From positions 2,621,501-2,685,500 of the forward strand of contig BSBM01000261.1 of NCBI GenBank assembly GCA_027924585.1: a stretch of 64,000 nt of DNA, written 5' to 3'. This document shows, in pieces, positions 35,369 to 45,739 of the stretch. Under the pieces are notes generated by a model, which worked only from the letters and a program-made list of their open reading frames with translations, made no database searches and was not told where the DNA came from. Positions within the stretch are counted from its first letter, which is position 1; every line of letters begins with the position of its first letter. Origin of the DNA: Larix kaempferi (taxonomy: Eukaryota; Streptophyta; Pinopsida; Pinales; Pinaceae). Position numbers and translations under genes: made by a program.

Positions 35369-35797
35369 ATGGGCTCCCTCCCACCACAATACGTCAGTTT
35401 TGCTGATGGTGCAAGTCACTGGTCCCCGAACCTCGCCTCTGCAGCTTGGGTCCTGTATTCCCCCTCACACGAGCTAATCCACCTCGACGGAGTGTGCATA
35501 GGTGCTTCTACCAATAACTAGGCTGAGTACGATGTTGTGGCCGGTCTACTGACCGTCGCCCTCCATATGGGCATATATCACCTTCGTGTGTTTCTTGACT
35601 CCTAGCTGCTTGTCGCTCAACTCAACAACCGTTACCAGGTACGGGATCCCTACCTTTTTAGAAAGTTCCTGCACACTAAGCAAATGATCAGACAGTTTGA
35701 ATCCATTACATTCACTCATGTCCCACGGAATCAAAATAGTGTAGCAGACCAAATGGCTAACAATATTCTAGACTGGCATACAAATCACAATATGTAA
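35369..35797 (+). pseudogene. Second (archaeal-type) RNase H downstream of integrase
   Basis: ATG at 35369 opens a 143-codon frame with two TAG stops (35519-35521 and 35603-35605). The pattern is RNase HI of the type captured by Tat elements: VSFADGASHWSPNLASAAWV with the first catalytic Asp, AEYDVVAGLL with the Glu, VFLDS with the next Asp, the YQVRDPYL strand, and FTHVPRNQNSVADQMAN with the final Asp. So all four active-site acids survive although the adjoining upstream RNase H lost its own. It sits 85 bases after integrase with its own ATG. The order RT, integrase, RNase H is noteworthy. Confidence 0.85.
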
Positions 35798-36161
35798 CAT
35801 ACATAACCATATCACCCACATGTACATAACAACATCATTGACACATTAAAAAACCACAAAAAATCGCAAAAAGAAATCATTACCACAATTGCATCCATGT
35901 GCATAATCATAACTGCATCCACGTGCATATAATACAAACATCATGAATGTGCATCCACGTGCATAAAACATAAACATCATCACAAAAGCCATCCACGTGC
36001 CGATAAATATATATATCATGGAAATGTCATAAGTACCCACTGTACCCAAATATACATATAAACACAGCAAGGAGCCCCAACAGGATCCTTGGTAAATATC
36101 ATAAGCCGTATATACAAAAATCCCACATGCTCATCACAGTGGGGGTATCCCTGTCAACTGC
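35798..36161 (+). other. Spacer with G-box-containing repeats
   Basis: AT-rich stretch between the RNase H and the end of the antisense gene. GCATCCACGTGCATA recurs at 35891 (as CCATGTG), 35915, 35951 and, altered, 35989. Three copies contain the palindrome CACGTG (35920, 35956, 35994), the plant G-box core. Whether they are regulatory is not shown. Confidence 0.65.
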
Positions 36162-38124
36162 CTAGTCAGACTCCTCCCGATAGTCCTCATCATCATCATC
36201 CCCCTCTAACTCCCCTGCCTCGGTGGCAGCCACTGCAGCCACCTTTGTTGCCAGCTCATCCTCCCCTTGCTCCTCCTTAGGCAGCTCCTCCTCAGGATCC
36301 TCCTCCTCAAGGTCCTCCTCTACGTGCACTTCCTCCTCGGGCTCATCCTCCATAGGATCATCCTCATCATCCTCCCCAAGATAGGGTACATCCCCTCGAG
36401 TGAAAGCTCTCACTGTCTGTGCGGCCATCGCAATGCATCGCATGATAGGCCTCCACTCCTGTGGAACATCATAACATATGTCTATCAGCTCCTGATCCAG
36501 ATGCTTCCAGCGATCGCTCTCGATCCCCTCTAGGAGCCGATCAATCCCCTGTCACAAAACATCCAAGTTAACTGCGGCACTCTGACGATGCACCTGTCCA
36601 CGACCTATTGGATCGACCCCCTCTACATGGCCTCTCCACATCGATGTCGTGACGGCGGTTGAGGTCCCACATCTACAAAGGAAAACATCAAAATGTCAAT
36701 AAAAAACTAACTAGCTGCAACATAGTATTGTGCATAAACAACAGACAAAACAAAAAGGACGTACCATCTAGTCCCCAAGCCTGACCGGGAGGTCTCGGCA
36801 GCTCTGGGTCTCCAGGAAAGTCCATCCAGTGGTATGGGTAGTCCTCAATCGATACTGGTATTTGCATACACTGTCTAAACAGCTCCTTTGTGAAAAAATG
36901 GCCTACAAGCCCTCCACCCGAGCGAGTCATCGTCTCCCCCCATCGCCGCATCTACGGCTCTGTCAGTGGTGCCTCCCGCACTGCTCTATGAGGTCGCAGT
37001 GTGGGTACTTGCTCGAAGAAGAATGCACATAGAAAGGAAGGGAAACAGAACTCCTTCCCCAAATGATGTACCTTGCTCAGCTCACACCAAACAGCAGTCA
37101 AGTACATCTATCCCCAAGCATAATACGTCTCGTTAAGGACGCTCTCTATCAGTAACATCTGCCCTCCCGAGATCCGGTGAGGGCCATGAGAACCCAAAAC
37201 CTGTACTACAGTCACTGCAATAGCCTGCATAACTGGGCTCTCTATATCACACAGCATGAGTGCAGAACCACTCACCTCCGCCACCGGCAGACAATGTCTC
37301 TCCAATAAAGTCTCCATCGAAACATTCGCCGGCTTCCTTGGCTGGGTATCAGCAACCATGCCCAACTTGGGAAATCCAGTCAAAAAATATACATCTGTTA
37401 GGGTAAGATCTAATCGCTCACCCTGAATCATAAAGGCCTCGATATCTGAGTCCCGGAACTCAACCAACTTGTTCAGCAATAGAGGTGTTGAACACATCAG
37501 TGGGATCTGTGCAAACTTCAGGAGCCCACAGTCAGCTAAGGCCTCCCGAACTCCCCTGTCCGTCCAAACGCGTCGTCGGATGTTACCCGGGACCTCCTGC
37601 TCTCTCCAAGTCACCATTGGCATCCTGCCAATCACAACAATAAAACCCATTAGATCCATGTCCAAACACAACACTTGGGCCTCCAAATGCCCTCTAGAGC
37701 GCGTTTTCTCCTTTGAAAAGTGCGTTGCAGAGCGCACTTACTAAGCCTTTTCCTGCGATGTACATTGTGCTTTCCTCCCAGAAAGTTGTGCTGCACACCG
37801 CATCCATACCAGCCCTTCGTTGTTCTCTGAAGTGCGTTTTCCCCTCGGAATGCCACGCTTCAGAGCGCAACTAAGCTGAGCTCACCTGCGGGGCATGGCG
37901 CGCATTCCGGATGCCCAAGCGTGCCCTGGACCGCGCCTTTGAGAGAGGAACCTGTGCTTTGCAGCGCAGCTCCCTCGGCCATCGCTGTGGTCCATAGCAC
38001 ACGAAACCATCTAGAACCCGCGTTATGCCACATGGGCACCCATTAATGACCGGTACGCCTCCCCAGAGGCCCAAAACCTAATGAAAATGCTTAAATGACA
38101 AAGCTAAGGACATGAACTCTTACC
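36162..38124 (-). pseudogene. Antisense gene in Tat-like element, plant-mobile-domain-like, probably spliced
   Basis: Reverse-strand coding sequence. The main exon (from 37624 to 36765) reads MPMVTWREQE, WTDRGVREALADCGLLKFAQ, LLLNKLVEFRDSDIEAFMI and LTLTDVYFLTGFPKLG. The pattern 'L..LVE.w....aF.....E.t.TL.Dv..LtGlP' is that of the plant mobile domain family. The last exon ends in a very acidic tail (Glu/Asp-rich, 36162-36390). Splice signals: donor GTAAGAG at 38123, acceptor TTGGCAG ending 37625, donor GTACGTCC at 36764 (or GTCC at 36760, which keeps phase), acceptor CTTTGTAG ending 36673. Stops at 37108-37110 and at about 36954. Antisense ORFs in this position are known in Tat relatives such as Grande. 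The family call is from pattern memory, not a search. Confidence 0.65.
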
Positions 38125-38359
38125 TACAACTCTCGGAATGAAAATCCACCCGTCCAATCTCTCGCAATCTCAGTTTTCACCTTTGGGCTCCTCTAATCTC
38201 CTGTCAAACTCACCAATCACAAATGACACCTATTATGAGGGTCCACTTACTATTTATAGACATTGGACTTATTTTCGTTTTGCCATTACGGGATCATCCG
38301 ATGCCCGTTTCTCAAACCGTTGATACCAATGAACTCAGTGCATCGAGAACTTCGCGGTG

Positions 38360-38895
38360 GTCGAGTTAGTTTCCCGTTTTCACCGGCACCTTTTAGGGCA
38401 TTTTTTACATGCCCCCCGTCGCCTCGGTTTGCATGCCACATCGACCTTTTTCCATTTCTGACATTCTTTATACCACCGGATTCAGTTTTTCACGCTCGTG
38501 ACCATGCTTGAGATCATTTCTCGCTTTCACCGAATCCTTTTGTCGAACATTTTTTCACATGCCCCTCGTCACCTCGGTTTGCATGCCACATTGGTCGTCG
38601 TCCATTTTTTACGAGTTTTATATCACTGGATCCAGTTTTCTGCGCTCGTAATGATGCTTGAGACCATTTCTTGCTTTCACCAATCCCTTTGTCGAGCATT
38701 TTTTCACATACCCATCGTCGCCTCGGTTTGCATGCCACAACGACCGTCGGTCGTTTTTGACGAATTTTATATCGTCGAAATCACATTTTCTTGCCCGTGA
38801 TGATGCTTGAGATCATTCCTTGCTCTCTCGAAACCTTTTTTGGACACTTTTTTTAGGCCCCTTACCGCATCGATTTGCGTGCTAGCCCGATCACA
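38360..38895. repeat. About 150-base tandem repeat, four units
   Basis: GCCTCGGTTTGCATGCCACA and its variants recur at 38421, 38571, 38720 and 38867, a period of 147-150 bases. Intervening sequence (cacatgcccctcgtc, gcttgagaccatttc) also repeats. It lies upstream of the antisense gene and within the sense 3' region. Confidence 0.88.
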
Positions 38896-38931
38896 ACAAG
38901 ACCATCATTGTGTTCAGTATAATTTTATCCC

Positions 38932-39471
38932 TTTTTCAGGCTGAACAATCCCTTTACGAAAAATGCACTTAGGGAGTTTCTGTTAAGCTCTTTTCTGACT
39001 CCTAAAACAATGAAAAGATCGCAGAGCCATCTTGCTTCCTTTCATGATCGCTAAAAGTATCTGAAAGGGCGTCTACCTAGTATAAGTTTACCCCTTTTCC
39101 GGACCTTGTAGACTAATTACGAAAAAGGAATACTCTAGTCACACCGGCTAGAAGAGTTCTTCATTGCGTCCTTTTATGCTTTTTCGGGCTTTGGAGACTA
39201 ACACACGAAAAAGAACCCCCTTGGAGTCCTCTTACTGCTTTCAGACTCTCTAAAAGTGAAAGCAACCACGAGCAATTACCGTCCTGGGCTCGTACAAATC
39301 TACAAGACGGTACCTCTCCACCATTTCAGAGTCTTTTTATCGCTTTCAGACTCCTTAAAATTGAAAGCATACATGAGCATGAACTATCCTAGGCTCATGC
39401 AAATCCACACGACAGTACCACTTCGAGCACCCTTCTATCCCTTCTTTGAGCTCCTTAAACCACGAAGAAGG
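38932..39471. repeat. Hairpin array with changing stems
   Basis: Eight inverted repeats about 50-105 bases apart, most with a loop like GACTCCTAAAA: TTTTTC/GAAAAA (38932, 38958), TCTTTTC/GAAAAGA (38989, 39012), CCTTTCA/TGAAAGG (39038, 39062), CCTTTT/AAAAGG (39093, 39123), CTTTTTCG/CGAAAAAG (39179, 39206), TGCTTTCA/TGAAAGCA (39236, 39257), GCTTTCA/TGAAAGC (39342, 39362), CCTTCTT/AAGAAGG (39440, 39465). Spacers add others: ACGAGC/GCTCGT after 39263, CATGAGC/GCTCATG after 39368, ACTCT/AGAGT at about 39132. Confidence 0.85.
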
Positions 39472-40690
39472 ACCCGACGGTGCCTCTTGGAGCCATGGCA
39501 GATCATATCTACTCCCCACATTATGGAAGCACCCTAAGTATGGTCGCCTTTGTTCAGAGTATTATGCGATGAGTCACCCATGGAGTCTCCTGATATCATC
39601 AATCAATCCCCCCTTCCCCACCAGAGTCCCCCTGTTGCGGTCATAAGTTCTTGATCCCCTAAGCTATGGTCTTGTCCCCCTGAGATTGGTTTCATATGCT
39701 TCTCGGTCATCCCTGCCATATTACTCTGAACAAAGGAAGTTTGAATCTCCTCCCCACTCTGCGACCTCAGTTGTTCCCCACCCCCATAGTTTAACAGTCC
39801 CACCTTCAGTACTATCACCCCTTGGTTGAAACACCTCGCGCTCCTATAAAGGAAACATCATCGCCTTGGTAGTTGCAGGTCTCCCTCTGTCGACGCCAGC
39901 CAATATATTCCAGAGGATAGATCTAGAGGTCCCTGTGCCTTAGACTCATCACCATCAGTGGTGAGTGCCTACGGACCATTTTGAGAGGAGTCCTTAGAGC
40001 ATCTCTGAATGGTTGTTTCTCACGTGCTCGACTTCAACACCTTGATTGCACCGTTTAGATTCGTGCAGGGTATTGGTCCCTTCAGTTATTAGTCGAAGAC
40101 CCTGGATTCCCTCTGACTCTAGCACATTGGTGAGTCTACTTCGAAACCCCCCAGTTATGTGTTCCCGCGGATATCCGGGTTGCGCTCAACGATTGTATTC
40201 GGAAGTACCTCAGTCATATGCTTTTTCGAGTACCCTTGAGATCCTGACTCTCGGTCATTGAGTCCATCTAATTGTTGGACACACTTAGATCCAACAGAGC
40301 ATCAGTTGTTATGATACCACATTCAACATGGACGCCCTTATGTCTATATATCAGTTCTCTAGATCAGCCATGGTCAGACCATGAGTATGTCCCAGATTTG
40401 CATCCCCTCTGGACCAGTATGATGTACACAACAGTTTTTCATGTATTGTTCAGGTCCCCTTTTGGACCTCATTATTATATTTTGACAACGAGCATGGGTA
40501 TGCCTGCCTCGTCCATATGTTGAGATACTCCTCAGTGAGATATGTATTTTTAGTTCTTGACAGTCAGTACAGACCTCGTGTTTTGGTCTCCAACAAGTTC
40601 GTGCTCTCCTCCACCCCAATGCTTGTTCCCAGGAAAATCATAGTATTTATGATGTCTATCGGCCATACGATGAGCTCCTGCCCTCACACA
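39472..40690. other. Noncoding 3' region of Tat-like element
   Basis: No gene seen in about 1.2 kb. It holds a 20-base inverted repeat, CCTTTGTTCAGAGTATTATG at 39547-39566 and its complement with one mismatch at 39717-39736, plus a short palindrome CATGGT-cag-ACCATG at 40369-40383. Confidence 0.6.
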
Positions 40691-40703
40691 TCAGGGGGCA
40701 ATC
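40691..40703 (+). promoter_or_regulatory. Polypurine tract of Tat-like element
   Basis: TCAGGGGGCAATC precedes the LTR start TGTTAACACC. Confidence 0.75.
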
Positions 40704-41400
40704 TGTTAACACCAAAAAAATGCTCACTAGCTCATCCCTTTGGACATACACCTCTATTGACCAAATTTCCTACCAACCTAGCCTCCAAAACCCCAGAAAA
40801 CCCAAATGGGTACCAAAATATTCAAAATTCCCTAAAAAACATGCCAAAACCCCAAAAAGAGGATCAAAATCAAAATAATTGGGAATAAAACTCAAAAGAA
40901 AATCAAAAAAGAGAAAATAGGGAAAAAACCCCAAAAAAGCCCTAAAACCTTAACCTAAGTCTATAAAAGGGGTGGAGGCCCCTCATTTCAGATATCCCTC
41001 AACTACTCTACCCTTATGCTGCTAAAATTTTGTCAAGCCTTAGCCATCCATCTTTGAGCTTTGGCCTCCCTTGAGAAGATAGAAACTTTAGCCACCACCG
41101 AAAGCATTGAGGAGAAGAGTACAGAACCAAAGGATCTCTGGAACACACTGTCAAAGCTTCACCAACCTCGTTTTCGAGGTAAATTTTTCGCAAGCCCTTG
41201 CTTTCCCATAATACAAAAAGTTAAAGATTCTTTGTTACATTGCTTTAAGTGATTTTTAATCTCATGCACATGTTAGATTAGATTGTTTGTTGTTTTTATG
41301 ATTAGTGTAGTTTTGATCACTTCCCTTTAACCTGCTACTAAGGGTCCTTTCCCTTAGTAGGTGCCCTTTTGCACAAGCTGGGGAGAAAACCCCAGCTACA
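40704..41400 (+). repeat. Tat-like 3' LTR
   Basis: 697 bases from TGTTAACACC to CCCCAGCTACA. TATAAA at 40963-40968. Pairs with 14311-15004, and supplies the bases missing from that copy. Confidence 0.92.
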
Positions 41401-42313
41401 CTTTGGCTTCTATTTTTATCTTTTGACTTCGGGATTAACTCACCCTCCATTTGGATGCTAGACCACTTAGTTAGGTGGCTAACTTGAGTGTTGTCATGAA
41501 AGCGTCGCAACTTCAAGTGTCATATTTTAGTTTAACTCAAGTGTCGTCATGCAATCACTTAGTTAACTAGATCTTCTTTGTTATCACTTAGTTAACTCCT
41601 TTAATTGAATTCTTTCTTGTTAACATCATGGAAGTGATCAATTCGAGTTCTCCTTTAATTGGCTGAAGTCTTCTTTGTTAACACCATTGAAGTTATCAAT
41701 TCGAGTTATCCTTATTTAATTGAAGTCTTTATCATCACTGAAGTTTAACAATTCGAATTATTTCTCATATTTATCATCATTGAAGTGTGCAAATCAAATT
41801 CTCTCTCATCTTATGACATCTTATTTATCTCTTGTCTTATCTCCATGGTCCACATGTGCCAGCTTAATTAATTTATCATATCAAATATACTAAGGAGATT
41901 TTCCCATTGATGTGATCATCTTGTTCTACTATCATTCCAAGTGGTCATATGCTAAAGTAATTCACTCTAGAGGTGGCAAGTCTCTAGAGGAGACTTAATA
42001 TCTCAACCATGGTTAGTAGTACATCACACACCATTCATGCTTCGACATGCAAAGCATCACCTCAACAAATGAGGATCTGTATTGACACATAAGACCTTAG
42101 CCTTGACTAGCAAGACTGTACAACACCATCACTTTGACATACAAATCTCTTACCTCAACACATGAGGATAATTCACTCTTGATTCCAACTCAAGATTCTT
42201 CTCCAAGTTTCATGAATCTAACTCGGGCTCCTATAAGGCACTACCTCGACACATGAGGCTCAATTTTGACACACGAGATTGACTTGGAGAATGACTCATG
42301 ATGTTGCAACTTT
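41401..42313 (-). mobile_element. Copia-1 LTR fragment, duplicate of 13283-14214
   Basis: Starts CTTTGGCTTCTATTTTTATC at the edge of the Tat-like 3' LTR and ends ...GCAACTTTAACA, followed by CAAAT. It corresponds to the distal two thirds of the copia-1 right LTR with few differences. The (AT)n part and the primer-site end are absent. It marks the place where the Tat-like element originally inserted in a copia LTR. Confidence 0.92.
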
Positions 42314-43120
42314 AACACAAATCAAATAACACTTTCCAATAAGTATCCTTCTAATGTAGTGTCATGTTCAGTCTTTGCCCACACTAACCACTAACTTTAC
42401 ACTACAAATCCTTGCCCCTCATTTCTTGTAAAATACCCAAATAAAAAAAGGACTAGTGAGAGAGTAGGTATAAGCCAAACTAGAAGCAACAAAAATAGAT
42501 ATAAATATAGAGCAACAAAATCTCATTACCACACATACTCCTTCCTCTTCTTGAAAGCCATATTAAAACTCTAAAAAATGAGCAATGTGTGTGTTGGTGG
42601 GTTGCATGTTCTTCATGGAACAAAAATAAGTTGTTCGCTGCCACAAACACGAGGGGTGTAAGTTTGATAAATTAGTAAAGGGGAAACAAAAAAATGTAGG
42701 AAATCTTGTTTTTTGACATTCACAAGGAAAATCCTTGGCAGAGGAAACCTATGTTGAATGAAACTTACTGCATTGCCAAAACAAATACAGCCCAAGGGCT
42801 CACATAAATAGTGAAACCCTTCTTCACGTTGCATAAAGCTTTGATCCACATTAATGTCATTTCAACCTTCAGTGTTTCCTGTAAAAACAAAAAGAGACCG
42901 TGAAACCCCCCAACAAATTATACCTTAACACAATCAAATACCTTGAGATTCCAACGTATGGCATCTTGCTTAGTTGTAATGTCTAAAACAAGGTTTGGAT
43001 AAGTTCTAGGTAGCCTTCCTGTTGTAGATGATCATGACTTGTTTACTAGGAAAGCGATTACCATATATGAAAGAACCTCCAATGTGCAACAATGACATTA
43101 TTAAATAAGTTATAGGGTTA
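42314..43120. repeat. Uncharacterised repeat copy A, right part
   Basis: The first 95 bases duplicate 14215-14310. The rest aligns with 46100-46830 (copy B); shared strings include CCTTCCTCTTCTTGAAAGCC and CATATATGAAAGAACCTCCA. Not recognised as any known family; no convincing reading frame. Confidence 0.78.
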
Positions 43121-43924
43121 GTTCTTGTTCCAAATAAACATAATATGAATAAGCAAATTTTTTGAGGTGCTTGTTAGAATTTTGGGTTCAATCCATTGTT
43201 GTTTTCAATGTTGCTTGTATGTCTGAAAGGGGTTGGTTATTTTGATGCAAGTGTTGTTCATAAAAATTTTAGGGTTCCTTGGCTTGTTGTGAGGAATTTG
43301 ACTCATCACTCTACTTACTCTCTCTCTCTTTTTTTAATTTCAAATTATTGAAATGAAAAAGGGTCTTCAACTTGTTTTCATTGAGGCAATTCCTTGACAA
43401 CATCAGTTAAATGATTGAGCATCCAAAATATGCCCTAGACCCAATGTGTTAAGGTGACGTACTTAAGTGCGCACACACATGATAAAAATTGGAACACACC
43501 AATAATTTAGTGCACCAATTGTTCTGGAAGTTTTATAAGATGATTTTAGAGGTGCTACCCTTTGGACGTCATTTGACAAGGGGTATATTGTATACACATT
43601 GACAAAAAAAATTATTCAATGTTCGCTTCTACAACATTTATGTTTTTTTCTAGAAAACTTTATACCTTTTTTTTATAGATCTTGAACAAACAAAACACAA
43701 TCAAGAATATAGTTTATTTATTTATTGTCATGCTAAAGTAAAATTCAAAATACTTTAAACATGCCTCGATAACAAAAGCTACAACAGTGAAAAAGCTTTG
43801 ATAATTTTCAAAATTGCATTTCGAACATGGCTTTAAACTATGAGACTTTGTCCATACAAAGCTTCCACATCTCACTAATGTTTTACTTATCATTACAAGG
43901 CTTCTCTTATCGAGGACACATTGG
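43121..43924. other. No gene recognised
   Basis: AT-rich DNA. The first about 60 bases (AATATGAATAAGCAAATT) recur at about 55098-55160. A CT-rich run lies at 43315-43336. Nothing else supported. Confidence 0.5.
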
Positions 43925-44505
43925 TTTGGACAAGGAATGCAGTAGGTGGATATTATCTTCCTAAGTTGGGATATCTTGTGGCACGAGAAGAAGAGGAACT
44001 ACCCGATACGCCCTGGTGGAATAATTTAATATGGAAGTTATAGTGCCCCTTGAAAACCAAGCTATTTCTATGGCTTGCATTGGCTGGAAAAGTGTATGTA
44101 TGTGATAGATTGAATCAATTTATGGGCTTTGGCCCTAGCAGGTGCCTATTATGTTGCAGTGACATTGAAACCATAAATCATCTATTTGTAAAATGCTCAT
44201 ATACAACCAGCATATGGGACTATGTCTCACATTATTATGGTACACAACTAATATGGTAGGGAGACAGCCTTGATGATGGTTTTCAGAATTGACACAACAA
44301 TGATAGTCACAAATATTTATGTGCTTTACCAGCTGTGATTAGTTGGAGTGTTTGGTTAGCCTAGAATAAGTCCATATTCGAGGATGTCATCATTCCATAT
44401 ATAGTTTATGCTACCAAAAATATGGCAATTATAGACCATTTCCCTTAGTTACCCAACACACAAAACAAAGGATCATTTATGAATATGTTATTACCCTTGT
44501 TGTTT
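43925..44505 (+). pseudogene. LINE reverse transcriptase C-terminal remnant
   Basis: In shifting but same-strand frames: WWNNLIWKL, stop, PLKTKLFLWLALAGKVYVCD, the zinc-binding CLLCCSDIETINHLFVKCSY, then a separated WSVWLA and KSIFEDVI. This is the zf-RVT module that follows RT in plant LINEs and related proteins (pattern C-x2-C-x7-H-x3-H/C-x-C). No RT core is present. A roughly 70-base imperfect direct repeat flanks it (about 43835-43905 and 44510-44580). Heavily degraded; poly(A) not seen. Confidence 0.72.
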
Positions 44506-45739
44506 AAATTATGAGGCTTTATTCATACAAAGCTTCCATATCCCACTAAAGTTTTACTTGTCTTTAGAAACTTATTTTTTATTCTCGTTGGTATTTATCT
44601 TTTTTCTTGGCAATACTTCATAATTGTGTGGATATGTTATTACCTATGTTGTTTGTTATATAGTTAGAAAATGCTTTTAATTTAATCCTACCTTGCAAAG
44701 CAAACTCATGATGTGAGAATAAGCAATCATTAAGTGGTCTTAAAAAATAAGAATATTGATTTTCAACTTAGTAATGACAAACATTTGTTGCATAGATCAC
44801 TAATAATACACATTTTGTTTTTAAAAAACAAGATAGTGATCGTTTTATGTGCATAAAAGCTTATATATTTTGCAAGTGAATATTTATGAGCTTATGTTGA
44901 TATAGAAATCATTTATTAATAATGTGGCAAACAATGATGATGTTGGTAAAGGGGCTTAAGCATTTCATCAATGACATGGCACCTTGATTTAGAATATTTT
45001 TTTCAAGTCCCTTGCTTATGGAAAGATAAGATTTTAGATTAAAAGGTGGTGTTGAAATGAAACTACAATTCATATGCCTCTATGGCCTAGTGAAAAAAGA
45101 GATTCGTTCCAAAAGCAACTCACATAAATAATACATTTATAGCCATTGATTATCGATAGAAAATATTTGTAGGTTGCAAAAAACGTTCACTACCTTGCTA
45201 TCGTTGATGCTATCAGGCCTAAACGTTCACTACCTTGCTATCGTTATGCTACTAGGCCTTCTCTAGAAAGTGCATTGGATTAAAAAAAAAAGACTCTTGT
45301 TAAAAAATATTGATTGTCAATAGTCTTTTGCTAACTATATTCTTGTCTGTCAAACCAAAAAAACTACCTTTGAACATTTCACCCTTCTACCTACAATTTT
45401 TCTCTTGATTTATCTTTCAACCTAGCATTCCCATCCTTTCAACCTAGCATCCCCATCATTGTGCCACTTTCCACAATTGCGACTTCTACATCGATCCTTT
45501 CCCTCTTTCTTGTCATCCTAACACCGTGCCATTGATCAGTTTTCGACATAGCATACAACATATTGACACCCTTATTACTTCACACATCTCTTAGGGTTAC
45601 CTCACAACACTTGTTTAAAACAAACAATGTCAATTATTTTATTTATATGTGTAGGTTCATATGTTTGGATGAGCAAGTCAATGCATAACCTCAACTATAC
45701 ACTCACCCCTTAGACCTAGTCGACCTTTAGATAAGCAAA
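44506..45739. other. No gene recognised; short tandem duplication
   Basis: AT-rich, no domain seen. A 40-base tandem duplication, AAACGTTCACTACCTTGCTA..., occupies 45181-45220 and 45221-45259. Confidence 0.6.

Larger units (their letters stand above)
14311..41400 (+). mobile_element. Tat-like Ty3/gypsy element, interrupted by Athila-like element
   Basis: Without the nested 20381-32128 insertion the element is about 15.3 kb. The order is 5' LTR (truncated), primer-site-like sequence, long leader, gag, protease, RT with a degenerate RNase H, integrase, a second RNase H, an antisense gene, tandem repeats, polypurine tract, 3' LTR. A second archaeal-type RNase H and extra ORFs before the 3' LTR are features of the Tat lineage (Ogre, Retand, Grande). 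The 5' LTR lost its first bases through a rearrangement, not through normal insertion. Confidence 0.85.

Noticed and set aside
44050-44259. 69-codon frame that could be a host zinc-finger gene
   Set aside because: The Cys/His pattern and flanking text are those of the LINE zf-RVT module; no start context or gene structure.
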